Below are positions 42,553 to 51,638 of a stretch of DNA of 56,493 nt, one piece after another (within the stretch, counting starts at the first letter, position 1; every line of letters starts with the position of its first letter). Origin of the DNA: Mesorhizobium sp. (lineage in GTDB: Bacteria > Pseudomonadota > Alphaproteobacteria > Rhizobiales > Rhizobiaceae); contig SAKE01000028.1 in the NCBI GenBank assembly GCA_004017275.1, forward strand, positions 1 through 56,493. Reading direction: 5' to 3'. The notes under the pieces were generated by a model. It had not been told where the DNA came from. It saw only the letters and a program-made list of their open reading frames with translations, and made no database searches. The position numbers were made by a program, and so were the translations under genes.

Positions 42553-44139
42553 CTAGACCGATATGTCAGCGATGGCCGCCTTGGCCATGGCGAGTTGCGC
42601 CGGAGCGACGGAAAGATCGCGCAGGCCAGCCTCGAGCAGCGCCGGGATCGAAGCCGGATCGCCGCCGGCATCGCCGCACAGGCTGACCGGGATTTTTTCA
42701 CGTTCACCAAACGCGGCCACGGCAGCGATCAGTCGCAGCACGGCCGGATGACGGACCGAATTGAGATGGGCCACGGCAGCGTTGTCGCGGGCGGCCGCCA
42801 TGACATATTGGGTAAGGTCGTTGGAGCCGATCGAGAAGAAGGCGACCTCGACAAACGCCTCCGGCACGATCGCCACTGATGGCACTTCGACCATGATGCC
42901 GAGCGGCGGCATCTTGTGCGCGATGCCTTGGGCGGCGAGCCTCGCCTGCTCCTCGGCGAACGTCGCTGCTGCCTGCCTGTATTCCTCAACAACGGCGATC
43001 ATCGGAAACATCACTTTCAGACTGCCGTGGACGGCGGCGCGCAGCAACGCCCGGATCTGTACACGAAACACCTCCGGTCTTGCCAGTGACAGCCTGATAC
43101 CGCGCAGGCCGAGGAACGGATTGCTCTCCTCGATCGTGAAGCCTGGCACCGGCTTGTCGCCGCCGGCATCGACGGTGCGGATCGTTACCGGTTTCTCGCC
43201 AGCCCATTCCAGCACCTTGCGGTAAGCGCGATACTGCGTCTCCTCATCCGGCAATGTCTTGCCGAACAGGAATTCGGTGCGCATCAGCCCGACGCCGTCG
43301 CAGGTCGCGATGTCGATGCGGTCGACATCGGACGGGTCGGCGATGTTGACTTGCACCCGTACCGCCTCGCCGGCCTTGGTGACCGCCGGCCGCGCTAGGA
43401 ACGTTCCGGCCTGGTCGCGGCGCGCCGAGAACGCCGACGACGCTTGCCGAAAAGCAGCGATTTCGGCCCTCGAGGGCGACAGCACGATGCCGCCATGTTC
43501 GGCGTCGAGCAAGGCGATGCCGGTAAGATGAGCCGGCGAAGCACCGAGCCCCACGACCATGGGCACGCCGCGCGAGCGCGCCAGCATGGCGACGTGGCTG
43601 GCGGCGCTCCCCGCCTTCAGCGCGATGCCGCCGCCGCTGCTCCAGTCGGTTTCAAGAAAGCGTGTCGGCGCGATGTCCTCGCCATAGAGGATGGCACCGG
43701 CTGGTGCCTGGACGTTGCCATCCTCGGACAGAGCCCGCAGCACCTGTTCCCTGATATCGCGGATGTCGGCGGCCCGCGCGCGAAAGTAATCCTGGTCGGA
43801 AGCGTCGTAGCCGGCGATTTCGGCGTCGAGCGCCTGCCGCCAGGCCTTGTCAGCCGGTAGGCCGGCACGGATCGCGGCAAAGGCCGGGCTGCTTAGCGCA
43901 TCATCCTCCAGCATGGCGATCTGAAACTCGAGAATGTCGGCGGCATCGCCCACGGCCATCTCGATCAATACAGCGAGGCGGCCCGCCGCGATGGCGATAG
44001 CGGTTTCAAGCGCGGCCTTCTCGTCGCCGGCCGTTTCTTTGCCGACATACGATAGGACAGTCTTGTCGAGGTCAAACAATGGCCCTTCGGCATAACCGGC
44101 TGAGGCCGAAATGCCTTGCAACCTAAGCGGTTCGGGCAT
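42553..44139 (-). CDS. PTS enzyme I (PtsI-like) of the dha operon
   Basis: A 528-residue EI. The N-terminal part leads to the phospho-His motif AGSAASHVAMLARSRGVPMV. The PEP-binding barrel has GVGLMRTEFLF, NPFLGLRGIRLSL, and FFSIGSNDLTQY, with the catalytic Cys in VSLCGDAGGD. It passes phosphate from PEP to HPr. It lacks a GAF domain, so it is not the nitrogen PTS enzyme. The start at 44139 overlaps the HPr gene by 17 bases. With HPr and DhaM it gives a self-contained phosphorelay for dihydroxyacetone. Confidence 0.9.
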   Translation of the reverse strand: MPEPLRLQGISASAGYAEGPLFDLDKTVLSYVGKETAGDEKAALETAIAIAAGRLAVLIEMAVGDAADILEFQIAMLEDDALSSPAFAAIRAGLPADKAWRQALDAEIAGYDASDQDYFRARAADIRDIREQVLRALSEDGNVQAPAGAILYGEDIAPTRFLETDWSSGGGIALKAGSAASHVAMLARSRGVPMVVGLGASPAHLTGIALLDAEHGGIVLSPSRAEIAAFRQASSAFSARRDQAGTFLARPAVTKAGEAVRVQVNIADPSDVDRIDIATCDGVGLMRTEFLFGKTLPDEETQYRAYRKVLEWAGEKPVTIRTVDAGGDKPVPGFTIEESNPFLGLRGIRLSLARPEVFRVQIRALLRAAVHGSLKVMFPMIAVVEEYRQAAATFAEEQARLAAQGIAHKMPPLGIMVEVPSVAIVPEAFVEVAFFSIGSNDLTQYVMAAARDNAAVAHLNSVRHPAVLRLIAAVAAFGEREKIPVSLCGDAGGDPASIPALLEAGLRDLSVAPAQLAMAKAAIADISV

Positions 44140-44425
44140 GGTCCGCGCCTTCGTCGAAATCGCGCCGCACCAGCTCGACCAGCGCGTCGACGGCATCATT
44201 GGCGCCGTCGCCGCTCGCCCTGATGTGCAGCACAGTACCCTTCGGCGCCTTGGCCGCCATTACCTTGACGATGCTTTTGGCGTCGAACCATGGCCCGTTG
44301 GCGGCCAGCGCGATTTCCACCTCGGCGGCAAAGCTCTTTGCCAGCTTGGTGAACTTCACCGAAGGACGCGCGTGCAGGCCCACCTCGTGGGTGATCACAA
44401 CGGTCGCTTCGGCGGATACGGACAT
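44123..44425 (-). CDS. HPr phosphocarrier protein of the dha operon
   Basis: A 100-residue HPr: the phospho-His18 lies in THEVGLHARPSVKF, and AKSIVKVMAAKAPKGTVL includes the regulatory Ser region. It carries phosphate from EI to DhaM. A start three codons upstream (44434) is possible. It overlaps the EI gene. The dedicated HPr separates this from the general PTS-Ntr NPr. Confidence 0.92.
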   Translation of the reverse strand: MSVSAEATVVITHEVGLHARPSVKFTKLAKSFAAEVEIALAANGPWFDAKSIVKVMAAKAPKGTVLHIRASGDGANDAVDALVELVRRDFDEGADHARTA

Positions 44426-44447
44426 GTCTTTCAAAATTCCCGTTCAC

Positions 44448-44837
44448 TCACGACGGCGACAATTCACGCGCCGTCGCCACCACTTCCTTGAGCGTAGCGC
44501 CGCCGGAGGCTTCGGTCGCCGCCATCACTGCGCCTTCGACGATCGGCGCGTTGCAGACGATGATCTTTTGCGATCGTGGCTCGCCGATCATCTCCACCGC
44601 CATTTCCGAATTGGTCTCGGCGCCGCCGAGATCGACCAGGATGGCGACACCGGCTTCCGACCAGGCCTTGTCGATGGCGCCCATGATCGCCTCGACATTG
44701 GTGCCGAGCCCGCCATGGCCGTTTCCGCCGCACCATGCAAGTGGCACCTCGTTGCCCACCATCTGCCGCACCATGTCGGCCGTGCCTTCGGCAACCAGCG
44801 GCGAATGCGAAACGATGACGATGCCGACATTGCTCAT
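44448..44837 (-). CDS. dhaM: DhaM-like EIIA domain (phosphotransfer subunit)
   Basis: A 129-residue EIIA of the mannose/DhaM fold with the active His11 in VIVSHSPLVAEG and ILVDLGGAETNSEMA. In E. coli DhaM this domain is fused to HPr- and EI-like domains; here it stands alone and the partners follow as separate genes. It rephosphorylates the ADP held on DhaL. Its ATG overlaps the dhaL stop (ATGA). Confidence 0.9.
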   Translation of the reverse strand: MSNVGIVIVSHSPLVAEGTADMVRQMVGNEVPLAWCGGNGHGGLGTNVEAIMGAIDKAWSEAGVAILVDLGGAETNSEMAVEMIGEPRSQKIIVCNAPIVEGAVMAATEASGGATLKEVVATARELSPS

Positions 44838-45505
44838 GCGCTTTTCCCGATGGTTTGCGCCACTGTGCGCACCAGCAGCGCGGTCGAACGCGCGCCGGCA
44901 TCCATATGGCCGATCGATCGGTCGCCAAGGAACGACGCACGGCCGCGCAGGGCCTTCATCGGTACGGTAGCCTTAGCTGCCAAGTCGGCGGCATCGGCAA
45001 CTTCCGCCCCGGTCTTTCCCGCAGTCAGTGCGTCATGCACCGGCTGCAGCACGTCGAGCATGGTTTTTTGGCCGACCTGCGATTTGCCGCGCGCTGCCAC
45101 GGCTTCGATGGCCTTGCCGAACGCCGCCGTCAGATTGGCGCGATCGGGCGCCGCTGAAATCTCCTTGCCGAGCGCCATGAACAGGGTGCCGAACAGCGGA
45201 CCGGAGGCGCCACCCACCGTCATCACCAGCTTGGTGCCGATCGCCTTCAGGGCTTCGGGCAGCGGCTTGGCAGCAAACGCCTCGGCCTCACTGCGCACGG
45301 CCTCGAAGCCACGCTTCATGTTCAGCCCGTGGTCGCCGTCGCCGATCGCCTGGTCGAGCGCCGTCAACTCTTCCGCGTGCGCGGCGATCACATCCGCAGC
45401 GGCCGCGATCAGCCTGGCAAGGTTCAACGCTGCCATGTCACCCGCATTCCCGGTTTCCATGCCGCCCGCAGTATCGAAAGAACGGTCATTCGACAACTCA
45501 AGCAT
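44834..45505 (-). CDS. dhaL: Dihydroxyacetone kinase subunit DhaL
   Basis: A 223-residue nucleotide-binding subunit: ALDQAIGDGDHGLNMKRGF supplies Asp residues for Mg-ADP, with GGASGPLFGTLFMALG and DVLQPVHDAL. It phosphorylates dihydroxyacetone bound on DhaK, using phosphate from DhaM. The first 20 residues are unusual, so an internal start (MAALNLARL) may be true. It lies three bases after the fused kinase gene stop. Confidence 0.9.
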   Translation of the reverse strand: MLELSNDRSFDTAGGMETGNAGDMAALNLARLIAAAADVIAAHAEELTALDQAIGDGDHGLNMKRGFEAVRSEAEAFAAKPLPEALKAIGTKLVMTVGGASGPLFGTLFMALGKEISAAPDRANLTAAFGKAIEAVAARGKSQVGQKTMLDVLQPVHDALTAGKTGAEVADAADLAAKATVPMKALRGRASFLGDRSIGHMDAGARSTALLVRTVAQTIGKSA

Positions 45506-45508
45506 GCG

Positions 45509-47152
45509 TTAAGCCGCTTCATGCAGTGCGACTGTGGCCGCGAAGACCTCGGCCACTGCATAGGCGCCGGGGTCGACCACACCCTGCAGCTTGCTGCCGA
45601 CATAGGCCGACCGTCCGGCTTTTGCCCTGTCCATGGCGGAGGTGGCCTCGGCGCCGTGTCGGGCCGCGATAGCCGCTTCGTCCAGCCCCTTGGCATCGAG
45701 TGCCTTGAGCGCCGGCTCCAGGGCATCGACCATGGTGCGATCCCCCATCCCGGCGCCGCCGTAAAAAGTCATTCGTTCGAGGCCGGCAAGCAGCGCCTTG
45801 GCCAGGCTCGCGCCGCCGCCCAGAGCCTGCGCCGCCGCTGTGAAGAAGATCGACAGCAGCACGCCGCTGGAGCCGCCCATCGACGCGCTCAGAATGTCAC
45901 CTATCGCGCCAAGCGTCGCCGAGGGTTCGGCAAGCGGCAGCGTGTCAAGCCGCTCCAGCACACTGCGCGCGCCGGTCGCCACCGTCGAGCCGGTGTCGCC
46001 GTCGCCCGCCTTGGCGTCCAGCCCGTTCAAAGTGGTTTCCAGCGCGATCAGCCGTTCGCAGATGGTGGCGACAAGACGCCTCGTGCGAGCATCCTGGCTG
46101 GGCTTGCGTGCCGCGCTCTTTCCGGCAGCTTTCGCCATCGGCACGACATCAGGTGCAACAACCGGCTTTGCCGGCGTCCAGGCATGCGGGCCGACCGGCG
46201 CCAGCAAGGCCGTCTCGCGCACTGCATCGAGCCGGATCAGCGACAGCGAGAAGCCGTTCATGTTGAGCGCCGTCATCAGCGGGCCGGGGCCGATCGTCAG
46301 CTTGATGATTTTGGCCAGCGACGATGCAAGCACCGCGTTGGCGATAACAGACATTTCGAGCGGCGGCACCGAGCCGAGATTGTTGATCAGCAAGGCATAG
46401 CTGACTGCCGGATCGAGCCGTGCCGAGAGGCGTTCCGCCATGATCGCGACCAGCTTGTCGGCGGTTTGCACCGCAATCCGCTCGACACCCGGTTCGCCAT
46501 GAATGCCAAGGCCAAGTTCGCCGTCGTTCTCGCCAAACCTGTCTTCGTGCGGTTGGCCCGGGATCGAACAGGACGACAAGGACATGCCGAGCGAAACGAT
46601 GTCGGCAGCCGCCGCGCGGGCGGCCGCCGCAACGGCTGCCAGATCGTGGCCGGTCTCCGACAAATGACCAGCGATCTTATGCACGAACAGCGTGCCGGCA
46701 ACGCCGCGCGGCTGGGTGATATCGGGCAACGCAATATCGTCGGCGACGATCACCATCTCGACGCGAAACCCTTCGGCGCGCGCCTTCTCGGCCGCCAGGC
46801 CGAAATTGAGACGGTCGCCGGTGTAGTTCTTGACGATCAGCAGACAGCCGGCCGGACCGGTGACGGCCCGGATGGCCGCCAGCACCGCTTCGACGCTCGG
46901 CGAGGCAAAGATGTCGCCCGAGACTGCCGCCGTCAGCATACCCTTGCCGACGAAGCCGGCATGCGACGGTTCATGCCCGGCGCCACCGCCGGAGACGACG
47001 CTGACTTTCGTTTTGTCCCAGTCGGCGCGCAGGATGACCTTGATCTCGGGGTAGCCGTCGAGACGCGCGAGATTGCCCGAACCAATGGTCCGCAATAGCC
47101 CGTCCAGCGCCTCGGTGACGATCGTTTCCTTGCGATTGAAAAAGTGCTTCAT
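45509..47152 (-). CDS. ATP-dependent dihydroxyacetone kinase, fused DhaK-DhaL
   Basis: A 547-residue enzyme combining a DhaK domain (about 1-330; VVSGGGAGHEPSHAGFVGKGM, IVKNYTGDRLNFGLA, GLGIHGEPG with the substrate-binding His) and a DhaL domain (about 360-547; LDAKAGDGDTGSTVATGA, SASMGGSSGVLLSIFF). It can phosphorylate dihydroxyacetone or another ketose with ATP alone. Having this next to a PTS-type DhaKLM is notable. The start at 47152 (MKHFFNRK) gives the usual N-terminus. Confidence 0.9.
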   Translation of the reverse strand: MKHFFNRKETIVTEALDGLLRTIGSGNLARLDGYPEIKVILRADWDKTKVSVVSGGGAGHEPSHAGFVGKGMLTAAVSGDIFASPSVEAVLAAIRAVTGPAGCLLIVKNYTGDRLNFGLAAEKARAEGFRVEMVIVADDIALPDITQPRGVAGTLFVHKIAGHLSETGHDLAAVAAAARAAAADIVSLGMSLSSCSIPGQPHEDRFGENDGELGLGIHGEPGVERIAVQTADKLVAIMAERLSARLDPAVSYALLINNLGSVPPLEMSVIANAVLASSLAKIIKLTIGPGPLMTALNMNGFSLSLIRLDAVRETALLAPVGPHAWTPAKPVVAPDVVPMAKAAGKSAARKPSQDARTRRLVATICERLIALETTLNGLDAKAGDGDTGSTVATGARSVLERLDTLPLAEPSATLGAIGDILSASMGGSSGVLLSIFFTAAAQALGGGASLAKALLAGLERMTFYGGAGMGDRTMVDALEPALKALDAKGLDEAAIAARHGAEATSAMDRAKAGRSAYVGSKLQGVVDPGAYAVAEVFAATVALHEAA

Positions 47153-47225
47153 CGAATTCGTCCCGTACTCGCAATCGTCAATCAATAGCCGGCGTTGAAC
47201 CCTGTGATGGAAACGCCGCCAACCG

Positions 47226-48239
47226 TTACATCAGCCTTTGTCCATCGGCGCCGAAATAGAGCGGCGACCGGTAGCGGATCATCACCCTGTCGCCCTGCGC
47301 CAGATCCGTGTCGGGATCGGTCAGTGTCACCAGTTTCTTGGTCCCCACCGTCACATGCAAATGGTTCTGGTCGCCGAGATGCTCGACCCAGTCGACGACG
47401 CCATCGGCGTGGCCATTCGCGGCCTTCGCGATCGTCAGGTGCTCGGTGCGCGCGCCGATCGTCTTGGTGCCGGCTGGCGCACCGCCATCGGGCAGCAGTC
47501 CGGTCGGCAGAAGATTGATCGCCGGCTGGCCGAGCCTTGCCGCGACATGCAGGTTTGCCGGCTCGGAATAGATGGTGCGCGGCGAGCCGATCTGCACCAG
47601 CACGCCGTCGGCAAGGATGCCGATGCGGTCGGCCATCGTCATCGCCTCGATCTGGTCGTGCGTGACATAAAGCATGGTGGCGCCGAGTTCGGTCTGGATG
47701 CGCTTCAGCTCGAGCCTGAGATCCCCGCGCAGCTTGGCGTCGAGCGACGACAGCGGCTCGTCCATCAAATAGATCGAGGGCTTGCGCACCAGCGCGCGGC
47801 CGATGGCAACGCGCTGCATCTCGCCGCCCGAAAGTTTGGTCGAGCGGTTGGCGAGCTTGTGATGGATACGCACCATCCTGGCCACCTCCTCGACCCGGCG
47901 GCGGATCTGGTCTTCCGGCATTTTCCGCGCTGGCGAGCGCAGCGGGAAGGCGAGGTTGTCGAACACCGACAGATGCGGGTAGAGCGAATATTGCTGGAAC
48001 ACGAAGGCGGTGTCGCGTTCGGCCGGCGACAGCGTCGTGGCATTGTGGCCGCCAATGTGAATTGTGCCGGAATCCGGCCGTTCCAACCCTGCGATGAGCC
48101 GCAGTGTCGTTGTCTTGCCCGCTCCCGTCGGCCCGAGCAGCACGACGAACTCGCCATCTGATATATGCAGGTCGAGACCGTTGACGGCGGCATGGTCGCC
48201 GAAACTCTTGGTCACGTTCTTGATGTGCACGTCAGCCAT
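47226..48239 (-). CDS. Sugar/polyol ABC transporter ATPase (second)
   Basis: A 337-residue MalK/UgpC-type ATPase. It has Walker A GPTGAGKTT, signature LSGGEMQRVAIGRAL, Walker B IYLMDEPLSSLD, and a C-terminal TOBE regulatory region. It powers the importer encoded upstream. The start at MADVHIKN (48239) overlaps the first ATPase gene by eight bases. Two different ATPases in one operon suggest a heterodimer, as in the rhizobial glycerol importer. Confidence 0.9.
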   Translation of the reverse strand: MADVHIKNVTKSFGDHAAVNGLDLHISDGEFVVLLGPTGAGKTTTLRLIAGLERPDSGTIHIGGHNATTLSPAERDTAFVFQQYSLYPHLSVFDNLAFPLRSPARKMPEDQIRRRVEEVARMVRIHHKLANRSTKLSGGEMQRVAIGRALVRKPSIYLMDEPLSSLDAKLRGDLRLELKRIQTELGATMLYVTHDQIEAMTMADRIGILADGVLVQIGSPRTIYSEPANLHVAARLGQPAINLLPTGLLPDGGAPAGTKTIGARTEHLTIAKAANGHADGVVDWVEHLGDQNHLHVTVGTKKLVTLTDPDTDLAQGDRVMIRYRSPLYFGADGQRLM

Positions 48240-49344
48240 GCTGGGTCCTCCGCTCGGAGGCGACATCGTGGATCTCGGTTCTCACCGCGCGGCCGGATCC
48301 TTTCTCGAACAGCGACAGGCGCGCGCTGCTCAGGGTCAGCCCGACATGGTCGCCGGTGGAGAGCCGGATTTCGGCCGGCACGCGTGCCTTGATGATGCCG
48401 TCCGCCGTCTCCACCGCGACGATCTGCGTGGTGCCGAGATATTCGGTGCCGTAGATGGCGCCGCGCAGCTTGGAAGCATCGTCGAAGCGGATGTGTTCCG
48501 GGCGGATGCCGAGCGCCATGTCGGCCGGCGCGATGTCCTCGCGCACTTCCGGCACCGCCACTTTCGCGCCTTGCACGACGATCTCCCTGGCGCCTTTGGC
48601 GAGACCGCCGCCGAATCCCAAAAAGTTCATCGGCGGCGAGCCGATGAAGTCGGCGACGAACATGGTCGCCGGGCGGTCGTAGATCTCGCGCGGTGTGCCG
48701 AACTGTTCGATGACGCCATGGTTCATCACCGCGATCTTGTCGGCCATAGACATCGCTTCCATCTGGTCGTGCGTGACATAGACCGTCGTGGCGTGGATGC
48801 GGTTGTGCAGTTCGCGCAGCTCGTGGACCATCAAATCGCGGAATTCGGTGTCGAGCGTGCCGAGCGGCTCGTCCATCAGGAAGCACTTTGGCCGCCGCAC
48901 GATGGCGCGGCCGAGCGCAACCCGCTGGCGGTCGCCGCCGGCGAGGCCGGAAACGGATTTGTTGAGCAGATGGTCGATGCGCAGCAGCTTTGCCGTTTCC
49001 TCGACCCGCGTGCGGATTTCGGCCGACGGCATGCCTTGCGCCAACAGCGGGAAGCCGATGTTCTTGCGCACATTCATGTGCGGATAGAGCGCGAAGAGCT
49101 GGAAGACGAAGGCGATGTCGCGCTCGCGTGCCCGCAGCATGGTGACGTCGTCGCCGCTGAGCAGGATCTGGCCGCCGGTCGGCAATTCGAGCCCGGCGAT
49201 CATGCGCAAGGTCGTCGTCTTGCCGCAGCCCGACGGCCCGAGCATGACGAAGAACTCGCCATCCTCGACAACGAAGTTGGAATCCTGCACGGCGACGAAA
49301 TCGCCGAAGGCCTTTCTCAGGTGCTGGACGCGAATTTCGGCCAT
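48232..49344 (-). CDS. Sugar/polyol ABC transporter ATPase (first)
   Basis: A 370-residue ATPase with Walker A GPSGCGKTT, signature region SGLAGGDRQRVALGRA, and Walker B CFLMDEPLGTLD, followed by a TOBE domain. The signature has LAGGD instead of the usual LSGGQ, so its catalytic site may be weaker than that of its partner. It follows the small membrane protein gene by two bases. Confidence 0.9.
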   Translation of the reverse strand: MAEIRVQHLRKAFGDFVAVQDSNFVVEDGEFFVMLGPSGCGKTTTLRMIAGLELPTGGQILLSGDDVTMLRARERDIAFVFQLFALYPHMNVRKNIGFPLLAQGMPSAEIRTRVEETAKLLRIDHLLNKSVSGLAGGDRQRVALGRAIVRRPKCFLMDEPLGTLDTEFRDLMVHELRELHNRIHATTVYVTHDQMEAMSMADKIAVMNHGVIEQFGTPREIYDRPATMFVADFIGSPPMNFLGFGGGLAKGAREIVVQGAKVAVPEVREDIAPADMALGIRPEHIRFDDASKLRGAIYGTEYLGTTQIVAVETADGIIKARVPAEIRLSTGDHVGLTLSSARLSLFEKGSGRAVRTEIHDVASERRTQHG

Positions 49345-49346
49345 GA

Positions 49347-49553
49347 TTATTCCGGGAACTTCGAGACGATGATGAACATCACGGTGCCGGCGAGCATGGT
49401 GATGAAGGAATAGGTGTAGAGCGACAGCGCGAAAGGCTGGAACAGCATCAGGAAGCCGATGGCGATCAGTGCCGTCGCGATGTTTTCCATCAGCCCACGC
49501 CTGGCCCAGACAGGCCAGCGCGATTTGCGTTTAACGGGATTGGTCAGGCTCAT
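49347..49553 (-). CDS. Small membrane protein of the ABC transporter operon
   Basis: The 68-residue protein has a basic N-terminus (NPVKRKSRWPVWARRG) and two hydrophobic segments (IATALIAIGFLMLFQPFAL and SFITMLAGTVMFIIV). It is coupled to the permease gene by a four-base overlap. Small proteins with two membrane spans occur in glycerol-type importers of rhizobia. Its role may be accessory to the permease; I do not recognise a named family. Confidence 0.8.
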   Translation of the reverse strand: MSLTNPVKRKSRWPVWARRGLMENIATALIAIGFLMLFQPFALSLYTYSFITMLAGTVMFIIVSKFPE

Positions 49554-50500
49554 TTGCGCACCGCGCCGAAGGTGATGCCGCGCAGCAATTGCTTGCGAAG
49601 CAGGATGGTGAAAACCAGGATCGGCACCAGGAAGATGGTCGTTCCGGCCGCCACCGCCGGCCAGTCCTGGCCGCCCTCGCCGATGATGGTCGGGATGAAG
49701 GGCGGCGCGGTCTGCGCCGTGCCCGAGGTCAGGAGTGCAGCAAACGCATATTCGTTCCAGGCGAAGATCAGGCAGAAGATCGCGGTCGCGGCAATGCCTG
49801 TGGTCGCTTGCGGCAGCACGGTGCGCCAGAAGGCCTGCAGCCGCGTGTAGCCGTCGATCATCGCCGCTTCCTCATATTCGCGCGGAATCTCGTCGATGAA
49901 GCCTTTCAGCAGCCATACAGCCAGCGACACGTTGACCGCCGTGTAGAGCAGGATCATGCCGAGTGCCGTGTCCGACAGGCCAAGCTCGCGGTACATCAGG
50001 TAGATCGGAATGGCGACGGCGATCGGCGGCATCATGCGCGTCGACAGAATGAAGAACAGAAGATCGTCGGCAAGCGGCACCTTGAAGCGCGAGAAACCAT
50101 AGGCCGACAGCGTGCCGAGAAACACCGCGCAGAAGGTCGAGCCGAAGGCGATGATCAGCGAATTGACGAAGCGCGGCAGGAAGTTGGAGGGGCCGGCGAT
50201 CACCATGTTGCGCTTGCGCGTGGTCTCGTCGCAGAAGCCCGTCGCCGGTCCCAGCGAGTTGATGTATTCCGGCGTCTGCCGCGTCCGCGTCGTGAACAGG
50301 TTGCAGTAGCCTTCGAGACTAGGCTGGAACAGGATCTTGGGCGGATAGGCGATCGAGTCCGGCGGCGTCTTGAAGCTGGTGGCGAAGATCCACAGCAGCG
50401 GCACGATCGAGATCAGCGCATAGGCGATGATGATCGCGCCGGCGATCCGCTTCGAGTTGCTGCTCGGTGCGACGACCGAATGGGCTGTGGTCAGGCTCAT
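49550..50500 (-). CDS. ABC transporter permease, MalG-type
   Basis: A 316-residue permease with six membrane segments and the EAA loop EYEEAAMIDGYTRLQAFWRTVLPQ that contacts the ATPase. A periplasmic insert with RTRQTPEYINSLGP is longer than usual. It pairs with the upstream MalF-type permease; genes overlap by four bases. Confidence 0.9.
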   Translation of the reverse strand: MSLTTAHSVVAPSSNSKRIAGAIIIAYALISIVPLLWIFATSFKTPPDSIAYPPKILFQPSLEGYCNLFTTRTRQTPEYINSLGPATGFCDETTRKRNMVIAGPSNFLPRFVNSLIIAFGSTFCAVFLGTLSAYGFSRFKVPLADDLLFFILSTRMMPPIAVAIPIYLMYRELGLSDTALGMILLYTAVNVSLAVWLLKGFIDEIPREYEEAAMIDGYTRLQAFWRTVLPQATTGIAATAIFCLIFAWNEYAFAALLTSGTAQTAPPFIPTIIGEGGQDWPAVAAGTTIFLVPILVFTILLRKQLLRGITFGAVRK

Positions 50501-51444
50501 CTCTGCTTCACCTTGTTGAGCGCCTTGACGTAAATGTTGGCCAGCCCAAACACCGCGACGAACAGGATGATGGCGAAGGCCGAGGAATAGCCTGTGCGCC
50601 AGCTCTCGAAGGCCTGCCGCTTCAGCGTGATCGAGGCGACCTCGGTGGTCGAGCCCGGCCCGCCGCCGGTCAACAGATTGACCATGTCGAACATCTTGAA
50701 GTTCTCTATGCCGCGAAACAGCACAGCCAGCATGATGAAGGGCAGCGCCATCGGCAGCGTGATCGACCAGAATTGCCGCCAGTTGGAGGCGCGGTCGACC
50801 TCGGCCGCCTCATAGATGTATTCGGGGATCGAGCGTAAGCCCGCGAGGCAGATCAGCATTACGTAGGGCGTCCACATCCAGGTATCGACGATGACGATCG
50901 ACCATGGCGCCAGCGACACGTTGGAGAGCATCTGGATATCTGTTGGCGGGATCCGCGTGACGAACGAGATGGCATAGGCGAAGAGGCCGATCTGCGGCTC
51001 GTAGAGGAAGCGCCAGAAATTGCCGACCACCGCCGGCGACAGCATCATTGGCACCAGGATCAGCGTCGTCCAGAAGGCATGGCTGCGGAACTTGCGGTCG
51101 ATCAGCCACGCGAGCGTGAAGCCGATCAGCGTCTGCAGCAGGATGGTCCAGAACACGAAATGCGCCGTCGTCTGCATGGCGATCCAGATATCCTTGTCGC
51201 CGAGGATGCGCTGGTAGTTGGCGAGCCCAAGATTCTTCACCACCTCGTTCGGCCGATTGGCGCGGTAGTTGGTGAACGACAGATAGATCGCCCAGAACAG
51301 CGGGAAGATGTTGATGGCGAGCAGCAACAGGATCGTCGGCGAGATGAACAGCCAGGCGAGGCCCTTGTCGCTGATGCCCCGGACCTTGCGGGCCAACGGT
51401 TCCGGGGTCGCCCGGGCAACGTTCTCCGCGGTCCGATTGAGCAT
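50497..51444 (-). CDS. ABC transporter permease, MalF-type
   Basis: A 315-residue permease with six membrane segments and the EAA loop YIYEAAEVDRASNWRQFWSI in the C-terminal half. The start at MLNRTAENV (51444) is chosen; a frame seven codons longer exists. It is the first gene after the hairpin-rich gap that follows the solute-binding protein gene. Confidence 0.9.
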   Translation of the reverse strand: MLNRTAENVARATPEPLARKVRGISDKGLAWLFISPTILLLLAINIFPLFWAIYLSFTNYRANRPNEVVKNLGLANYQRILGDKDIWIAMQTTAHFVFWTILLQTLIGFTLAWLIDRKFRSHAFWTTLILVPMMLSPAVVGNFWRFLYEPQIGLFAYAISFVTRIPPTDIQMLSNVSLAPWSIVIVDTWMWTPYVMLICLAGLRSIPEYIYEAAEVDRASNWRQFWSITLPMALPFIMLAVLFRGIENFKMFDMVNLLTGGGPGSTTEVASITLKRQAFESWRTGYSSAFAIILFVAVFGLANIYVKALNKVKQR

Positions 51445-51502
51445 GGTGAGTCCTGCTTCGGTCACTTTAAGCCGTCTCTGTCATGGAATTTATCTGAACC
51501 GC

Positions 51503-51528
51503 GTCCCGTGCCAAGGGCGGCACGGGAC
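51503..51528 (-). terminator. Perfect 10-bp hairpin in the SBP-permease gap
   Basis: GTCCCGTGCC pairs with GGCACGGGAC around a six-base loop. No U-run follows on the minus strand, so it more likely stabilises or attenuates the transcript than ends it fully. Confidence 0.5.
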
Positions 51529-51530
51529 CA

Positions 51531-51581
51531 AGAGCATGATGCCGAAAAGTGTGAAGCGGTTTTCGGGCGACATCATGCTCT
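51531..51581. repeat. Rhizobial palindromic intergenic repeat
   Basis: AGAGCATGATG pairs with CATCATGCTCT and CGAAAA with TTTTCG around the core GTGTGAAGCGG, the same family as at 8604, 31741 and 42057. Confidence 0.78.
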
Positions 51582-51601
51582 CTCTCGTTATTCCTAGAGG
51601 C

Positions 51602-51638
51602 GGATGATTTCTGGTCGATTCGACCTGAAATCATCCGG
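51602..51638 (-). terminator. Long hairpin after the solute-binding protein gene
   Basis: CGGATGATTTC pairs with GAAATCATCCG, and the loop itself holds GGTCGA/TCGACC. It lies 29 bases after the SBP stop. Such hairpins often protect the SBP mRNA and reduce read-through to the permeases. Confidence 0.6.
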
